A stretch of 64,000 bases of DNA from Alphaproteobacteria bacterium (lineage in GTDB: Bacteria; Pseudomonadota; Alphaproteobacteria; UBA8366; Aestuariispiraceae). The stretch spans positions 42,325 to 106,324 of the forward strand of contig JANSXE010000013.1 of assembly GCA_024743195.1 (NCBI GenBank), written 5' to 3'. The position numbers and the translations under genes are program-made. The first letter of the stretch is position 1; every line of letters begins with the position of its first letter. The notes beneath the pieces are model-generated. The model saw only the letters and a program-made list of their open reading frames with translations. It ran no database searches and was not told the origin of the DNA. Below are positions 1 through 9,989 of this stretch, piece by piece.

Positions 1-117
1 GCCGCCTCGAGCCGCGCGGTGCGGCTTCGCGGCTTTTCGCGCCGGCGTCGGCCCTGCTATAACCGCTCGCGAGTGCAAGAGACAGGCGGCGCGGGCCGCA
101 CCGGGAGACGACGCCAG

Positions 118-1152
118 ATGGACGCAGAGACGACGGACATCAAACACTTGATCGCCAAGGTCGCCGACGGCCGCCCGCTTGCCACGGCGGAGGCCGAGCG
201 CGCCTTCGACATCATGATGTCCGGCGATGCGACGCCCTCGCAGATGGGCGGTCTCCTGATGGCGCTGCGCGTGCGCGGAGAGACGGTGGAGGAAATCACC
301 GGCGCCGCGAAGACCATGCGGGCCAAGGCGTTGCACGTCGCCGCGCCGGACGGTGCGATGGACATCGTGGGCACCGGCGGCGACGGCGTCGGCACCTACA
401 ATATCTCGACCGCGACCGCGCTGGTGGTCGCCGGCTGCGGCGTGCCGGTGGCGAAGCACGGCAATCGCGCCTTCTCGTCCAAATCCGGCGCGGCGGACGT
501 GCTGACGGCGCTCGGCCTCGACATCGAGGCCCCGATCGAGGCCGTGCAGCAGGCGATGGCGGAGGCGCATATCGGCTTCCTGATGGCGCCGCGCCACCAC
601 GGCGCGATGCGCAATGTCGGCCCCACGCGAGTCGAACTCGGCACCCGCACGATCTTCAACATCCTGGGGCCGCTCTCCAACCCGGCGCTGGTCAAACGCT
701 ATCTGCTGGGCGTCTTCGCGGAGCAGTGGATCGTCCCGATGGCGGAGACGCTGCGCAATCTCGGCGCGGAGCGCGCCTGGGTCGTGCACGGCGCCGACGG
801 GCTGGACGAACTCAGCACCACCGGCGTCAACAAGGTGGCGGAGCTGCGCGACGGGGCCGTCGCGACCTTCGAGGTCGCGCCCGAGGATGCGGGCCTGCCG
901 CGCGCCGCCCTCGACGAGCTGCGCGGCGGCGAGGCGGCGGAGAACGCGGCCGCGATCCGCGCCCTTTTGGGCGGCCAACAGAGCCCCTTCCGCGACGTCG
1001 TGCTGCTGAACGCCGCCGCCGCCCTGGTCGTGGCGGAGAAGGCCGAGGATCTGAAGGCCGGCGTCGCCGTGGCCGCCGCCGCGATCGACGAAGGCCGCGC
1101 GCAGGGCGCGCTCGAGGCCCTGGTGCGGATCGCCGGGACGGACGCGGCCTGA
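118..1152 (+). CDS. trpD: Anthranilate phosphoribosyltransferase
   Basis: Transfers phosphoribose from PRPP to anthranilate, the second step of tryptophan synthesis, in the cytoplasm. The 344 residues match the family length. The glycine-rich PRPP loop GTGGDG lies at residues 85-90, followed by NIST and by [17 protein letters not shown] at 113-129, the family's signature. The frame is open further upstream, to an ATG at 19, but those 33 residues are Arg-rich and unlike any TrpD. The ATG at 118 is preceded by GGGAG and gives the expected N-terminus. trpC follows after 32 bases, so the two are probably one transcript. Bases 1-117 hold no gene; a TATAAC near 56-61 could be a -10 element, but no convincing -35 accompanies it. 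Confidence 0.97.
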   Translation: MDAETTDIKHLIAKVADGRPLATAEAERAFDIMMSGDATPSQMGGLLMALRVRGETVEEITGAAKTMRAKALHVAAPDGAMDIVGTGGDGVGTYNISTATALVVAGCGVPVAKHGNRAFSSKSGAADVLTALGLDIEAPIEAVQQAMAEAHIGFLMAPRHHGAMRNVGPTRVELGTRTIFNILGPLSNPALVKRYLLGVFAEQWIVPMAETLRNLGAERAWVVHGADGLDELSTTGVNKVAELRDGAVATFEVAPEDAGLPRAALDELRGGEAAENAAAIRALLGGQQSPFRDVVLLNAAAALVVAEKAEDLKAGVAVAAAAIDEGRAQGALEALVRIAGTDAA

Positions 1153-1184
1153 GGGGGGCCGTCCCCCGCAACAAAGGACACCGG

Positions 1185-1991
1185 ATGATGAGCGACGTGC
1201 TCGCCAGGATTTGCGACGAGAAGCACCGGTTCGTCGAGGCGCGCAAGGCGGAGGCGCCGCTCGACGAGGTCAAGGCGCGCGCGGCCGACGCGCCGCCGCC
1301 GCGCGGCTTCGAGGCCGCTTTGCGCGCCAAGCTGGCCGCCGGCCGGTACGGCCTGATCGCGGAGATCAAGAAGGCCAGCCCGTCGAAAGGCGTCATCCGG
1401 GAGGATTTCGCCCCGGTCGCCTTGGCCCGCGCCTATCGCCAGGGCGGCGCCGCCTGCCTGTCGATCCTGACGGACGAGCCCTATTTCCAGGGCAAGGATC
1501 AGTATCTGACCGCCGCGCGCACCGCCGTCGACCTGCCCGTGCTGCGCAAGGATTTCATGCTGGAGCCCTATCAGATCTATGAAAGCCGCGCGATCGGCGC
1601 CGACGCCGTGCTGCTGATCATGGCGGCGCTGGAGGATGCGGTCGCCGCGGAGTTGGAGGCGCTGGCGCACGCGCTGGGCATGGACGTGCTGATCGAGGTG
1701 CATGACGCGGAGGAGCTTGAGCGCGCGCTCGCCCTCGCCTCCCCTCTGATCGGGGTGAATAACCGTAATCTCAAGACCTTGGAGGTCACTCTTGAAACCG
1801 GCGCTGCGCTGATCCCGCGCATTCCGGAGGGCCGGCTGCCGGTGGCGGAAAGCGGCCTCTTCACCCCCGCCGACCTCGCCCGCATGGCCGATTGCGGGGC
1901 CGAGTGCTTCCTGATCGGAGAAAGCCTGATGCGCCAGCCCGACGTCGCCGAAGCGACCCGCACGTTGCTGGCCCGGGAGGCGGCGGCGTGA
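1185..1991 (+). CDS. trpC: Indole-3-glycerol phosphate synthase
   Basis: Closes the indole ring by converting CdRP to indole-3-glycerol phosphate in tryptophan synthesis. It is a single-domain TIM barrel of 268 residues and is not fused to TrpF. Visible signatures are [12 protein letters not shown] at about 58-69 with the catalytic lysine region, [11 protein letters not shown] at 120-130, [13 protein letters not shown] and LIGESLM near the C-terminus. AAAGGA lies six bases before the first of two adjacent ATG codons (1185 and 1188), so 1185 is chosen; either is possible. The TGA stop overlaps the GTG start of moaC by four bases, which suggests translational coupling. Confidence 0.97.
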   Translation: MMSDVLARICDEKHRFVEARKAEAPLDEVKARAADAPPPRGFEAALRAKLAAGRYGLIAEIKKASPSKGVIREDFAPVALARAYRQGGAACLSILTDEPYFQGKDQYLTAARTAVDLPVLRKDFMLEPYQIYESRAIGADAVLLIMAALEDAVAAELEALAHALGMDVLIEVHDAEELERALALASPLIGVNNRNLKTLEVTLETGAALIPRIPEGRLPVAESGLFTPADLARMADCGAECFLIGESLMRQPDVAEATRTLLAREAAA

Positions 1992-2476
1992 GCGCGGGAA
2001 AGGCCTTCACCCATTTCGACGCCGAGGGCAATGCGGTGATGGTCGACGTCTCCGCCAAGCACGAGACCGCGCGCAGCGCGACCGCGGCCGGCCGGGTGCT
2101 GATGGCGCCGGAGACGGCGGCGCTGATCCGCGAAGGCGGCCTCAAGAAGGGGGACGTGCTGTCGGTCGCGCAATTGGCCGGGATCATGGGGGCCAAGCGC
2201 ACGCCCGACCTGATCCCGCTGTGTCATCCGCTGGCGCTGAGTTCCGTCAAGGTCGAGCTGCGACTCGCCGAGGACATCCCCGCCGTCGATATCGAGGCCA
2301 CCTGCAAGCTGGACGGCAAGACCGGCGTGGAGATGGAGGCGCTGACCGCCGTGGCGGTGGCGGCGTTGACCGTCTACGACATGGCGAAGGCGGTGGACAA
2401 GGGCATGCGCCTGACCGACATCCGGCTGCTGCACAAGACCGGCGGCAAGTCCGGCGAGTATCGGGCCGCCCCATGA
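1988..2476 (+). CDS. moaC: Cyclic pyranopterin monophosphate synthase MoaC
   Basis: With MoaA it makes cyclic pyranopterin monophosphate (cPMP) from GTP, the first stage of molybdenum cofactor synthesis. It has 162 residues, the usual length. [13 protein letters not shown] (70-82), GVEMEALTA (113-121) and the active-site segment [10 protein letters not shown] (131-140, with Asp and Lys) are all present. The start is a GTG that forms a GTGA overlap with the trpC stop; GGGAGG sits seven bases upstream and supports it. moaA is not in the window. The placement between trpC and moeA is common in alphaproteobacteria. Confidence 0.96.
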   Translation: MSAGKAFTHFDAEGNAVMVDVSAKHETARSATAAGRVLMAPETAALIREGGLKKGDVLSVAQLAGIMGAKRTPDLIPLCHPLALSSVKVELRLAEDIPAVDIEATCKLDGKTGVEMEALTAVAVAALTVYDMAKAVDKGMRLTDIRLLHKTGGKSGEYRAAP

Positions 2477-3690
2477 TCTCGGTCGAGGAGGCGCGCGCGC
2501 GGATCCTGGAGGGCCTGGCCCCGCTTCCGGCGGAGCAGATCGCCCTGCCCCAGGCCCTGGGCCGGGTGTTGGCGGAGGACCTGTCGTCGCGACGCACGCA
2601 GCCGCCGTCCGACGTCTCCGCCATGGACGGCTATGCGGTGCGCGCCGACGACGCGGTGCAGGCCGGCGCGACCCTGCGGGTTGTCGCGGAGATCCCAGCC
2701 GGCGCCTCCTATGAGCGCCCGTTGGGCCGCGGCGAGTGCGCGCGGATCTTCACCGGGGCGCCGCTGCCGGCCGGCGCCGACAGCATCATCATCCAGGAAG
2801 ACGCCGAGCGCAGCGCCGACGGCGGAACCGTCCGTTTCTCGGAAGCTGCGACTTGCGGCAAATGGGTGCGCAAGGCCGGGCTCGATTTCGCCGAGGGCGA
2901 CGTGCTGCTGCGGGCGGGCCGACGGCTGAGCGCCCGCGACGTCGGGATCGCCGCGGCGATGAACCGGCCCTGGCTCGCCGTCGTGCGCAGACCCCGGGTG
3001 GCGATCCTGGCGACCGGGGACGAGATCGCGATGCCCGGCGACCCCGTCGGCCCGAATCAGATCGTCAGCTCCAACGGGCCCGCGTTGGCCGCCGCCGTGG
3101 CGGCGGCGGGCTGCGAGCCGATGCTGCTCGGCGTCGCGGCCGACGACCGGGATTCGCTGACGCGGCTCGCGGCCGGCGCCGCCGGCGCGGACCTGCTGAT
3201 CACGACCGGCGGCGCCTCCGTCGGGGAGCATGATCTGGTCGCCGACGTCCTGAGCGCGCAGGGGCTGGAGATGGATTTCTGGCGCATCGCCATGCGGCCC
3301 GGCAAGCCGCTGATGTTCGGGAGGCTCAAGGGAACGCCGATGATCGGCCTGCCGGGCAATCCGGTCTCGACGCTGGTCTGTTTCCTGGTCTTCGTGCGCC
3401 CGGCGCTGATGGCGCTGGCCGGCGACGCCGCGGGAGCCGACGCGCCGAAGACGCAGCGCGTCGCACTCGGCGCGCCGCTGCCGGAGAACGACCGCCGGCA
3501 GGATTATCTGCGCGCCCGCTTCGAGACCGACGCCGACGGGGCGCCGGCCGTCGTTCCCTTCCCGAAGCAGGACAGCTCCATGCTCTCGCGCCTGGCCGCG
3601 GCGCAATGCCTGATCGTTCGCGCCCCGCACGCGCCCGCGGCGGAAACCGGCGAAGCCGTCGACGTCATTCGATTTCCGGACGGTTTCTGA
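2473..3690 (+). CDS. moeA: Molybdopterin molybdenumtransferase MoeA
   Basis: Inserts molybdate into adenylylated molybdopterin to give active Mo cofactor. The 405 residues have the MoeA domain order: an N-terminal linker and SAMDGYAVR at 49-57, the MoCF-binding domain with SSNGPAL and [13 protein letters not shown] near 245, PGKPLMFG and GLPGNPVS near 293, and a C-terminal beta domain. The ATG overlaps the moaC stop by four bases (ATGA), so moaC and moeA are translationally coupled. It is the last gene before a 241-base gap that contains the lexA promoter. Confidence 0.96.
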   Translation: MISVEEARARILEGLAPLPAEQIALPQALGRVLAEDLSSRRTQPPSDVSAMDGYAVRADDAVQAGATLRVVAEIPAGASYERPLGRGECARIFTGAPLPAGADSIIIQEDAERSADGGTVRFSEAATCGKWVRKAGLDFAEGDVLLRAGRRLSARDVGIAAAMNRPWLAVVRRPRVAILATGDEIAMPGDPVGPNQIVSSNGPALAAAVAAAGCEPMLLGVAADDRDSLTRLAAGAAGADLLITTGGASVGEHDLVADVLSAQGLEMDFWRIAMRPGKPLMFGRLKGTPMIGLPGNPVSTLVCFLVFVRPALMALAGDAAGADAPKTQRVALGAPLPENDRRQDYLRARFETDADGAPAVVPFPKQDSSMLSRLAAAQCLIVRAPHAPAAETGEAVDVIRFPDGF

Positions 3691-3752
3691 GCGGTCCGTC
3701 CACCGTGGATCAAGGCGCGCGCCCCGACCGGCGCTCCGGGCCCGGGCCTTGC

Positions 3753-3781
3753 TTGACAGCTGGCGCGAACACTTATAGAAC
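3753..3781 (+). promoter_or_regulatory. lexA promoter with SOS (LexA) box
   Basis: GAAC at 3767-3770 and GAAC at 3778-3781 are separated by exactly seven bases (ACTTATA). This is the alphaproteobacterial LexA operator form GAAC-N7-GAAC. A TTGACA at 3753-3758 lies 17 bases before TAGAAC at 3776-3781, so the operator covers the putative -10 element. LexA binding would block its own promoter. The predicted leader is about 145 bases long. Confidence 0.8.
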
Positions 3782-3931
3782 GATGTTGTTTTGTATTTGT
3801 TCGGGTTTCGCCCCGCATGCGGTCGCTTTGCGCCGGATCGGCGCAGGCGACGCGCAACGCGAGGCCCGGGCTGATCGCCGACGCCCTTCGGACGGAGCGG
3901 CGCCGGCGCGGGATCGAGGAGACGAAGCGCC

Positions 3932-4627
3932 ATGCTGACGCGCAAACAGTACGACCTCTTGATGTTCATCCACGACCGGCTCAACGACACCGGCGTCTCC
4001 CCCTCTTTCGAGGAGATGAAGGAGGCGCTCGGCCTGAAGTCGAAATCCGGCATCCATCGCCTGATCACGGGGCTGGAGGAGCGCGGTTTCCTGCGCCGCC
4101 TGCCCAACCGCGCCCGCGCGCTGGAGGTGGTGCGCTTGCCGGAGAACACCGGGACGGAGCAACTGCCGGTGCGCAACCGGCGCGTCGACATGCTGCGCGC
4201 GAAGGAGGTCGGCACCCGCCGGTCGATGATGCGCGGGGGCGGCAACTCGGTGCAGTTGTCGCTCTATGGCCGGATCGCGGCCGGCACGCCGATCGAGGCG
4301 CTGCGCGACCATTCCATGATGGTGGAGGTCCCGGCGACGCTGCTGGGCAAGGGGGATCACTACGCGCTGGAGGTCGACGGCGATTCGATGGTGGAGGCGG
4401 GCATCCTCGACGGCGACACGGTCGTGATCGAGCGGGCGGAAACCGCCGACAACGGCGACATCGTGGTCGCCCTCGTCGAGGGCTCGGAGGTGACGCTCAA
4501 GACCTACAAGCGCGCCGGGGACAAGGTCGAGCTCAAACCCGCCAATGTGAGCTATCAGCCCCGCGTCTACGACCCCGATCAGGTCAACGTCCAGGGCCGG
4601 CTCGTCGGCTTGCTGCGGAAGTACTGA
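3932..4627 (+). CDS. lexA: SOS response repressor and autoprotease LexA
   Basis: Represses DNA-damage genes and cuts itself when RecA filaments form. The 231 residues show an N-terminal winged helix (about 1-70) and a C-terminal S24 peptidase domain. The scissile Ala-Gly bond is visible at A117-G118 in GRIAAGTP. The catalytic serine is S152 in GDSMVEAG and the lysine is K190 in VTLKTYKR, 38 residues later, as expected of LexA. About 20 residues more than in the E. coli protein lie in the linker at 75-108, which is usual in this class. The upstream SOS box indicates autoregulation. comEC converges 28 bases downstream. Confidence 0.97.
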   Translation: MLTRKQYDLLMFIHDRLNDTGVSPSFEEMKEALGLKSKSGIHRLITGLEERGFLRRLPNRARALEVVRLPENTGTEQLPVRNRRVDMLRAKEVGTRRSMMRGGGNSVQLSLYGRIAAGTPIEALRDHSMMVEVPATLLGKGDHYALEVDGDSMVEAGILDGDTVVIERAETADNGDIVVALVEGSEVTLKTYKRAGDKVELKPANVSYQPRVYDPDQVNVQGRLVGLLRKY

Positions 4628-4655
4628 CGCGCGGGAAATCGGCCGGCGGCGGCGT

Positions 4656-6854
4656 TCAGCGCGCACGGCTCCAGGGCCGGGCGCCGCGCGCCGCCTCGAC
4701 GGTCTGCAGCCGGACGCCGGCCGCCCCCCAGGTCGCCACATGGGTTCCCCGGACGGCGCGCTCAACCGGGTCGATCAGCAGCCGGCCGGCGCAGGCCCCC
4801 TCTCGCAACGCGTCCGGGATCACCACGGTTGCGACGACGACGTCCGCCGCGCGGCAATCCTCCGCCAAGGTCCGCGGATCGTAAGAGAAAGCGATCGCCC
4901 GCCCCTCGATCCGATAGAGGCAGCCGAGCGGCCCGCAGGACAGCGGGCCGCTCCCCGCCCCCCGCTCGGCGATCAGATCGTCCCAACCGCCGGCGATCGG
5001 CCGGCCCGTGCGTTCGGACCAAACGCCGGCCGCGAAGCGCTCCCGGCGCGGCGCGGAGAGCCACAGCGCCTCGCCTGATCCGGCGACGGCGGCGAGACGG
5101 CCGGTCTCGGAGACGATCACCTTCGGCGGCGCCGGCGCCAGCAGCGGCGCGACGAGGCCGAGCGCGACCGGCGCCGCGCCCCAATAGCGCCATCGACCGC
5201 GCCAGATCGCCGCCCAGACTCCGCCGCCGGCGACCAGCGCAGCCGCCCAGGCCGGCGTCGCCGGCAGGTGCAGAACCGAGCCCGGCAAGGCGGCGGTCCA
5301 GTGCGCGACCCCCAGCACCGCCTCGATCCCCAGGCCCATGACGGCGAACGGCCCCGCCTCCAACCCGAAGGGCATGGCCAGCATGGCCGCGACCCCGGCC
5401 GGCGCGACGACCCAGGCGACCAACGGGATGCCGGCGAGGTTGGCGAGCACGCCGTAATTCGCCACCCGGCCGAAATGATGCAGCGCGAACGGCGCGGTGG
5501 CGGCCCCTGCGATCAGCGTGGTGCTGACGATCAGCAGCAGGTAGAGAAGAACCCGGCGTCCTCGCCGCTCCCATCCTTCCAAGTTCCGCGCCCCTTCCTC
5601 GCGCTTCACCGGCCGCCAGCTCTCATAGACCGCGACCAGCGCGACGACGGCCGCGAAGGAAAGCTGGAAGCTCGCCCCGATCAGGGCTTCCGGACGCCAC
5701 ATCAGCACCAGCGCCGCGGCGATCGCGACGAGCCGCAGCGAGATCGCCTTGCGGTCCAGCATCACCGCCAGAAGCACCAGCCCCGTCATCAGGAAGGCGC
5801 GCTGCGTGGGCACCGTGCCGCCGGCGAGCAGCAGGTAGACGAACGCCGCGAGCAATCCGGCGGCGGCCGCCCATTTCTTGATCGGCCAGCGCAGCGCGAC
5901 CGGCTCGACCGCCGCCAGGACGGCCCGCAGCCCGAAGAACACGACCCCCGCCGCCAGACCGATATGCAGGCCCGAGATCGCCAACAGATGGGCGAGGCCG
6001 GACTGGCGCATCGCCTCCACGCTCTCCGAGTCGAGGCCGCTTCGATCGCCGGTGATGAGGGCGGCGGCAACGTCCCCCGGCTCCCCCGGCAAGGCCGCGC
6101 GGATGCGCCGCGTGACCCGCTGGCGCCATCCGTCGACCGCCGCCCCCAGGGCGATCCGCCAGTCCGCGGGGGCCGACGCCTCCTGCGGCGCGCGCTCCAC
6201 CGCGCTCAGCGCGAAACCGACCGCGCCGAGCCCTTCGAACCAGGCGCGCCGCGCGAAGTCGTACCCGCCGGGATAGGCCGGTCGCGGCGGCGGCCGCAAG
6301 ACGGCCGTGAGTTCGATCCGCTCGCCGATGGTGACGCGCTCGCCGGCCCGCAGCCGGACGCGCACGGTCTCCGGCGCGGGATCCGGCGCGCGCCACAGAT
6401 AATCCGTCCCGCGAAGCGTGACGCGCGGCCCGCTCTCGAACGCCTCCACCTTGGTCACGAGGCCGGCGAGCCGCACCGCCCCGGCGTCCCGCGCGAGCGT
6501 CGGCCGTTCCGCGCCGATGGTGCGCCACACCGTCCACTCGACGCCCGCGGCCGCGACCGCGAGGCCCGCCAGCGTCAACAGCAGCAGCGCCGAGCGCGCG
6601 CGGCGCGCCAGCCACAGCGCCCCGGCCGCCGTCAGGCCAAGGGCGGCCGCGACGCCCGGCGGCGGCTCGATCGGCAGCGCGAAATAGAAAGCGATCCCGA
6701 CGCCGAACAGGGCGGGCGCCCACAGCGCCCAGCGCTCCCGTTCGGCGGAAAGCGCGCGGTCCAACGCGGCGAGCCCGAGCGCGCGCGGCAGGCGCGCCGC
6801 CCGCGCGATCAGCGCCCGCAAGCGGGCGCGGAGCCCCTGGTGAGCGTGCGCCAT
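4656..6854 (-). CDS. comEC: ComEC/Rec2 family inner-membrane DNA-uptake channel
   Basis: A polytopic inner-membrane protein of 732 residues, related to the channel that carries single-stranded DNA into the cytoplasm in competent bacteria. An N-terminal membrane and DUF4131-like region is followed by the competence core, with LAHLLAISGLHIGLAAG near residue 280, and many hydrophobic helices. The C-terminal soluble part has no recognisable HxHxDH metal-binding motif of the metallo-beta-lactamase domain that full-length ComEC carries, so it may be degenerate; such forms are frequent in alphaproteobacteria. No other competence gene is in the window. The position between lexA and gltX is conserved in the class. 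DNA uptake here is an inference from the family. Confidence 0.88.
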   Translation of the reverse strand: MAHAHQGLRARLRALIARAARLPRALGLAALDRALSAERERWALWAPALFGVGIAFYFALPIEPPPGVAAALGLTAAGALWLARRARSALLLLTLAGLAVAAAGVEWTVWRTIGAERPTLARDAGAVRLAGLVTKVEAFESGPRVTLRGTDYLWRAPDPAPETVRVRLRAGERVTIGERIELTAVLRPPPRPAYPGGYDFARRAWFEGLGAVGFALSAVERAPQEASAPADWRIALGAAVDGWRQRVTRRIRAALPGEPGDVAAALITGDRSGLDSESVEAMRQSGLAHLLAISGLHIGLAAGVVFFGLRAVLAAVEPVALRWPIKKWAAAAGLLAAFVYLLLAGGTVPTQRAFLMTGLVLLAVMLDRKAISLRLVAIAAALVLMWRPEALIGASFQLSFAAVVALVAVYESWRPVKREEGARNLEGWERRGRRVLLYLLLIVSTTLIAGAATAPFALHHFGRVANYGVLANLAGIPLVAWVVAPAGVAAMLAMPFGLEAGPFAVMGLGIEAVLGVAHWTAALPGSVLHLPATPAWAAALVAGGGVWAAIWRGRWRYWGAAPVALGLVAPLLAPAPPKVIVSETGRLAAVAGSGEALWLSAPRRERFAAGVWSERTGRPIAGGWDDLIAERGAGSGPLSCGPLGCLYRIEGRAIAFSYDPRTLAEDCRAADVVVATVVIPDALREGACAGRLLIDPVERAVRGTHVATWGAAGVRLQTVEAARGARPWSRAR

Positions 6855-6902
6855 GAAGCTTCTTCTATCATGACGGGCGCCCGGCTGGGCAGGAAAAGGT
6901 TT

Positions 6903-6931
6903 TTGCCCGCCGCGGCGGCGCGTGCTACATC
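6903..6931 (+). promoter_or_regulatory. Possible gltX promoter
   Basis: TTGCCC at 6903-6908 and TACATC at 6926-6931 are separated by 17 bases in the divergent comEC-gltX gap. The -35 is fair and the -10 is weak. No better candidate is visible in the gap. Confidence 0.35.
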
Positions 6932-6938
6932 CCGCGCG

Positions 6939-6957
6939 GCCCGGAATTCCGGGCTTT
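6939..6957 (+). terminator. Terminator-like palindrome in the gltX leader
   Basis: A perfect 16-base palindrome at 6939-6954 (six-base stem of GCCCGG with CCGGGC, loop AATT) is followed directly by TTTT on the + strand. It lies between the candidate gltX promoter and the gltX start. No + gene upstream needs it (comEC runs the other way), so it is either a leader attenuator or chance. The stem is short. Confidence 0.35.
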
Positions 6958-7024
6958 TCACCGGCCTTGGAAGGCGCGCCCTTCCAGCCGCAGCGCCGTC
7001 ACTTACCGGGGTCGGAGTCCGCCC

Positions 7025-8425
7025 ATGTCCGTCGTCACGCGCTTCGCGCCCTCGCCCACCGGCTTCCTGCATATCGGGGGCGCGCGCACTGCGCTGTTCA
7101 ACTTCCTCTACGCGCGCCATCACGGGGGGCGTTATCTGCTGCGGATCGAGGACACGGACCGGCAGCGCTCCACCGCGGAGGCGATCGACGCGATCCTGGA
7201 CGGGCTCGCCTGGCTCGGCCTCGAAGGGGACGCGCCGCCCGTCTATCAGTCGCAGAACGCGGCGCGCCATGCGGAGGTCGCCGAGCGGCTGCTGGCCGAG
7301 GGCGCGGCCTACAAGTGCTATCTCTCCGCGGAAGAGCTGGATGCGCAGCGCAAGGCGGCCCGCGCCGAGGGCCGCCCGATGCGCATCGTCAGCCCCTGGC
7401 GCGACCGCGACCCGGCCGACGCGCCCGAGGATGCAGCGCCCGTGCTGCGGATCAAAATGCCGCAGGACGGTGAAACCCGCATCCAGGACGAGGTCCAGGG
7501 GGAGGTGACGATCGGCCATCAGCAGTTGGACGATTTCGTCTTGTTGCGCGGCGACGGCAGCCCGACCTACATGCTCTCGGTCGTGGTGGACGATCACGAT
7601 ATGGGCGTGACCCACGTGATCCGCGGCGACGACCACCTGACCAACGCCTTCCGGCAGCATCACCTCTACAAGGCCTGCGGCTGGGAGCCGCCTTCCTTCG
7701 CGCACATCCCGCTGATCCACGGGCCGGACGGGGCCAAGCTTTCGAAGCGGCACGGGGCGCTCGGCGTCGACGCCTATCGCGAGATGGGCTACCTGCCCGA
7801 GGCGCTGAAGAACTACCTTCTGCGCCTCGGCTGGGCCCATGGCGACGACGAGGTGATCTCCGAAGCGCAGGCGGTCGAGTGGTTCGACCTGCCGGGGGTC
7901 GGACGATCGGCTGCGCGCTTCGACTTCAAGAAACTGGAGCATCTGAACGGCCATTATCTGCGCGAGGCCGAGGACGCGCGTTTGACCGAGGCGGTGATCG
8001 AGCGACTGAGCCGCGACATTCCGGTCGACGACGCCGGGCGCGCGCGCGTCGCAGCCGGCATGGCCGGGTTGAAGACGCGCGCGCACACGTTGGCGCAACT
8101 CGCCCAGGACGCCCGCTTCTATCTGGAGCGCCCGCAGTTCCCGCTCGACAATCCGAAGGCGGAGAAACTGCTGCAAGGCGGCGGCGCCGCCGTCGCGCGC
8201 GGCGCGGGCGAAGCGCTGGCCGAGCTGGAGGACTGGACCGAAGAGGCTCTGGAGGCGCAACTGCGCGCCTTTGCCGAGACGCACGGGCTCGGTTTCGGCA
8301 AGGTGGCGCAGCCGCTGCGCGCCGCGCTGACCGGCTCCAACGCCTCTCCGGGGCTTTTCGAGTTGATGGTGATTCTCGGAAAGACTGAGGTTTTGGCGCG
8401 GCTTCTGGAAACGCCGGAACATTAG
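7025..8425 (+). CDS. gltX: Glutamyl-tRNA synthetase
   Basis: Charges tRNA-Glu with glutamate; a class Ic synthetase. It has 466 residues, the normal length. The N-terminal [16 protein letters not shown] is the HIGH motif region, [10 protein letters not shown] binds the amino acid, and KLSKRHG near residue 240 is the KMSKS loop. A C-terminal helical anticodon-binding domain follows. The start is the ATG at 7025. Alphaproteobacteria often carry two gltX copies, one of which mischarges tRNA-Gln; which type this is cannot be told from sequence alone. gltA lies 235 bases downstream in the same direction. Confidence 0.96.
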   Translation: MSVVTRFAPSPTGFLHIGGARTALFNFLYARHHGGRYLLRIEDTDRQRSTAEAIDAILDGLAWLGLEGDAPPVYQSQNAARHAEVAERLLAEGAAYKCYLSAEELDAQRKAARAEGRPMRIVSPWRDRDPADAPEDAAPVLRIKMPQDGETRIQDEVQGEVTIGHQQLDDFVLLRGDGSPTYMLSVVVDDHDMGVTHVIRGDDHLTNAFRQHHLYKACGWEPPSFAHIPLIHGPDGAKLSKRHGALGVDAYREMGYLPEALKNYLLRLGWAHGDDEVISEAQAVEWFDLPGVGRSAARFDFKKLEHLNGHYLREAEDARLTEAVIERLSRDIPVDDAGRARVAAGMAGLKTRAHTLAQLAQDARFYLERPQFPLDNPKAEKLLQGGGAAVARGAGEALAELEDWTEEALEAQLRAFAETHGLGFGKVAQPLRAALTGSNASPGLFELMVILGKTEVLARLLETPEH

Positions 8426-8473
8426 CAACAACAGTAGATTATTCATCTATCTTAAAGCATTCGAATTCTTGGA

Positions 8474-8502
8474 TTGTGCAGTGCGGAACGAACCGCTATT
8501 GT
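8474..8502 (+). promoter_or_regulatory. Possible gltA promoter
   Basis: TTGTGC (8474-8479) and TATTGT (8497-8502) have 17-base spacing and lie just after an AT-rich stretch at 8426-8470 that stands out in this GC-rich region. A transcript from here would have a leader of about 150 bases containing the hairpins at 8517-8602. Confidence 0.4.
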
Positions 8503-8516
8503 CCGCGCACGCTGCC

Positions 8517-8602
8517 GGCGTCGGGTCTTCCGCGCGCGGGGTTGGAGCCCGCGGAAGACCGGCGACGCCAACCGCCAGCGGGGCGCCGGCGACACGCCGG
8601 CG
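8517..8602 (+). other. Structured 5' leader of gltA (two stem-loops)
   Basis: Arms 8525-8534 and 8550-8559 are a perfect 10-base inverted repeat, and pairing extends outwards to 8517-8569 with a small bulge. A second perfect repeat follows: CGCCGGCG at 8584-8591 and again at 8595-8602 (self-complementary arms, loop ACA). Neither is followed by a U-tract, so they do not look like the gltX terminator. They would lie in the gltA 5' untranslated region, 58 bases before the start codon. Confidence 0.5.
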
Positions 8603-8660
8603 GGGCGAGCGGACCGCAGCATTCGGACCGGATAACCACGCGAACGAGAGGGGCCGAACC

Positions 8661-9962
8661 ATGACCGACGCGCCGAAGAAGGTTCTGAAACTGAGCGACC
8701 CGGACAGCGGGGACAGTTGGGATCTTCCCGTGCTGGAAGGGACGACCGGCCCCGACGTCCTCGACATCCGCAAGCTCTACGCCGAGACGGGCTATTTCAC
8801 TTACGACCCCGGCTTCACCTCGACCGCCTCTTGCGACAGCGAAATCACCTATATCGACGGCGACGAAGGCGTCCTGCTGCACCGCGGCTACTCGATCGAG
8901 GATCTGGCGGAGCATTGCGACTTCATGGAGGTCTGCTTCCTGCTGCTGCGCGGCCATCTGCCGAACGCGGAGGAGAAGGAGCAGTTCGAGACGACCATCA
9001 CCTACCACACGATGGTCCACGAGCAGATGATCAACTTCTATCGGGGGTTCCGGCGCGACGCGCACCCGATGGCGATCATGGTCGGCGTGGTGGGCGCGCT
9101 CAGCGCCTTCTATCACGACTCCACCGACATCAACGATCCGGAGCAGCGCATGATCGCCTCGCACCGGATGATCGCCAAGATGCCGACGATCGCCTCGATG
9201 GCCTACAAGTACTCGGTCGGCCAGCCGTTCCAATATCCGCGCAACGATCTGAATTACGCCGAGAACTTCATGCAGATGACCTTCGGCGTGCCGTGCGAGC
9301 CCTATGAATGCTCGCCCGCCGTGGCGCGCGCCATGGACCGCATCTTCATCCTGCATGCGGACCATGAGCAGAACGCCTCGACCTCGACCGTGCGCATCGC
9401 CGGCTCGTCGGGCGCCAATCCGTTCGCCTGCATCGCGGCCGGCATTTCCTCGCTCTGGGGGCCGGCGCATGGCGGCGCGAACGAAGCCGTGCTCAACATG
9501 CTGAACGAGATCGGCGACAAGAAGAACATCCCCGAGTTTCTCGAGAAGGCGAAGGACAAGAACGATCCCTTCCGCCTGATGGGCTTCGGCCACCGGGTCT
9601 ACAAGAACTACGATCCGCGCGCGAAGGTGCTGAAGAAGAGCGCCGACGAGGTGCTGAAGGAGTTGAACACGAACGACCCCTTGCTGGAACTGGCCCAGGA
9701 GTTGGAGCAGATCGCGCTCAACGACGACTATTTCGTCGAGCGCAAACTGTTCCCGAACGTCGACTTCTATTCGGGGATCATCCTGAAGGCGATCGGCTTC
9801 CCCACCAGCATGTTCACGGTGCTGTTCGCGCTGGCCCGCACGGTCGGCTGGGTCGCCCAGTGGAACGAGATGATCACCGACCCGTACCAGAAGATCGGCC
9901 GCCCACGTCAGCTCTACAAGGGCGCGACGAAGAAGGCCTTCACGCCGATCGAGACGCGCTGA
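8661..9962 (+). CDS. gltA: Citrate synthase (type II, hexameric family)
   Basis: Condenses acetyl-CoA and oxaloacetate to citrate, the entry step of the TCA cycle. It has 433 residues. Catalytic segments are [31 protein letters not shown] and [15 protein letters not shown], which carry the active-site histidines and arginines; the catalytic aspartate lies in the C-terminal part. The N-terminal beta-domain before about residue 60 is typical of the NADH-sensitive Gram-negative type. The frame is open upstream, but the ATG at 8661 with GAGAGGGG upstream gives the conserved N-terminus. It ends 58 bases from the convergent lpxB. Confidence 0.97.
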   Translation: MTDAPKKVLKLSDPDSGDSWDLPVLEGTTGPDVLDIRKLYAETGYFTYDPGFTSTASCDSEITYIDGDEGVLLHRGYSIEDLAEHCDFMEVCFLLLRGHLPNAEEKEQFETTITYHTMVHEQMINFYRGFRRDAHPMAIMVGVVGALSAFYHDSTDINDPEQRMIASHRMIAKMPTIASMAYKYSVGQPFQYPRNDLNYAENFMQMTFGVPCEPYECSPAVARAMDRIFILHADHEQNASTSTVRIAGSSGANPFACIAAGISSLWGPAHGGANEAVLNMLNEIGDKKNIPEFLEKAKDKNDPFRLMGFGHRVYKNYDPRAKVLKKSADEVLKELNTNDPLLELAQELEQIALNDDYFVERKLFPNVDFYSGIILKAIGFPTSMFTVLFALARTVGWVAQWNEMITDPYQKIGRPRQLYKGATKKAFTPIETR

Positions 9963-9989
9963 ACGCCGGCACAAATGGACGAGGCCGGC

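Noticed and set aside
5268..7508. A 746-codon + frame opposite comEC that runs into gltX
   Set aside because: The translation is Arg/Pro-rich without motifs and overlaps gltX in the wrong frame.
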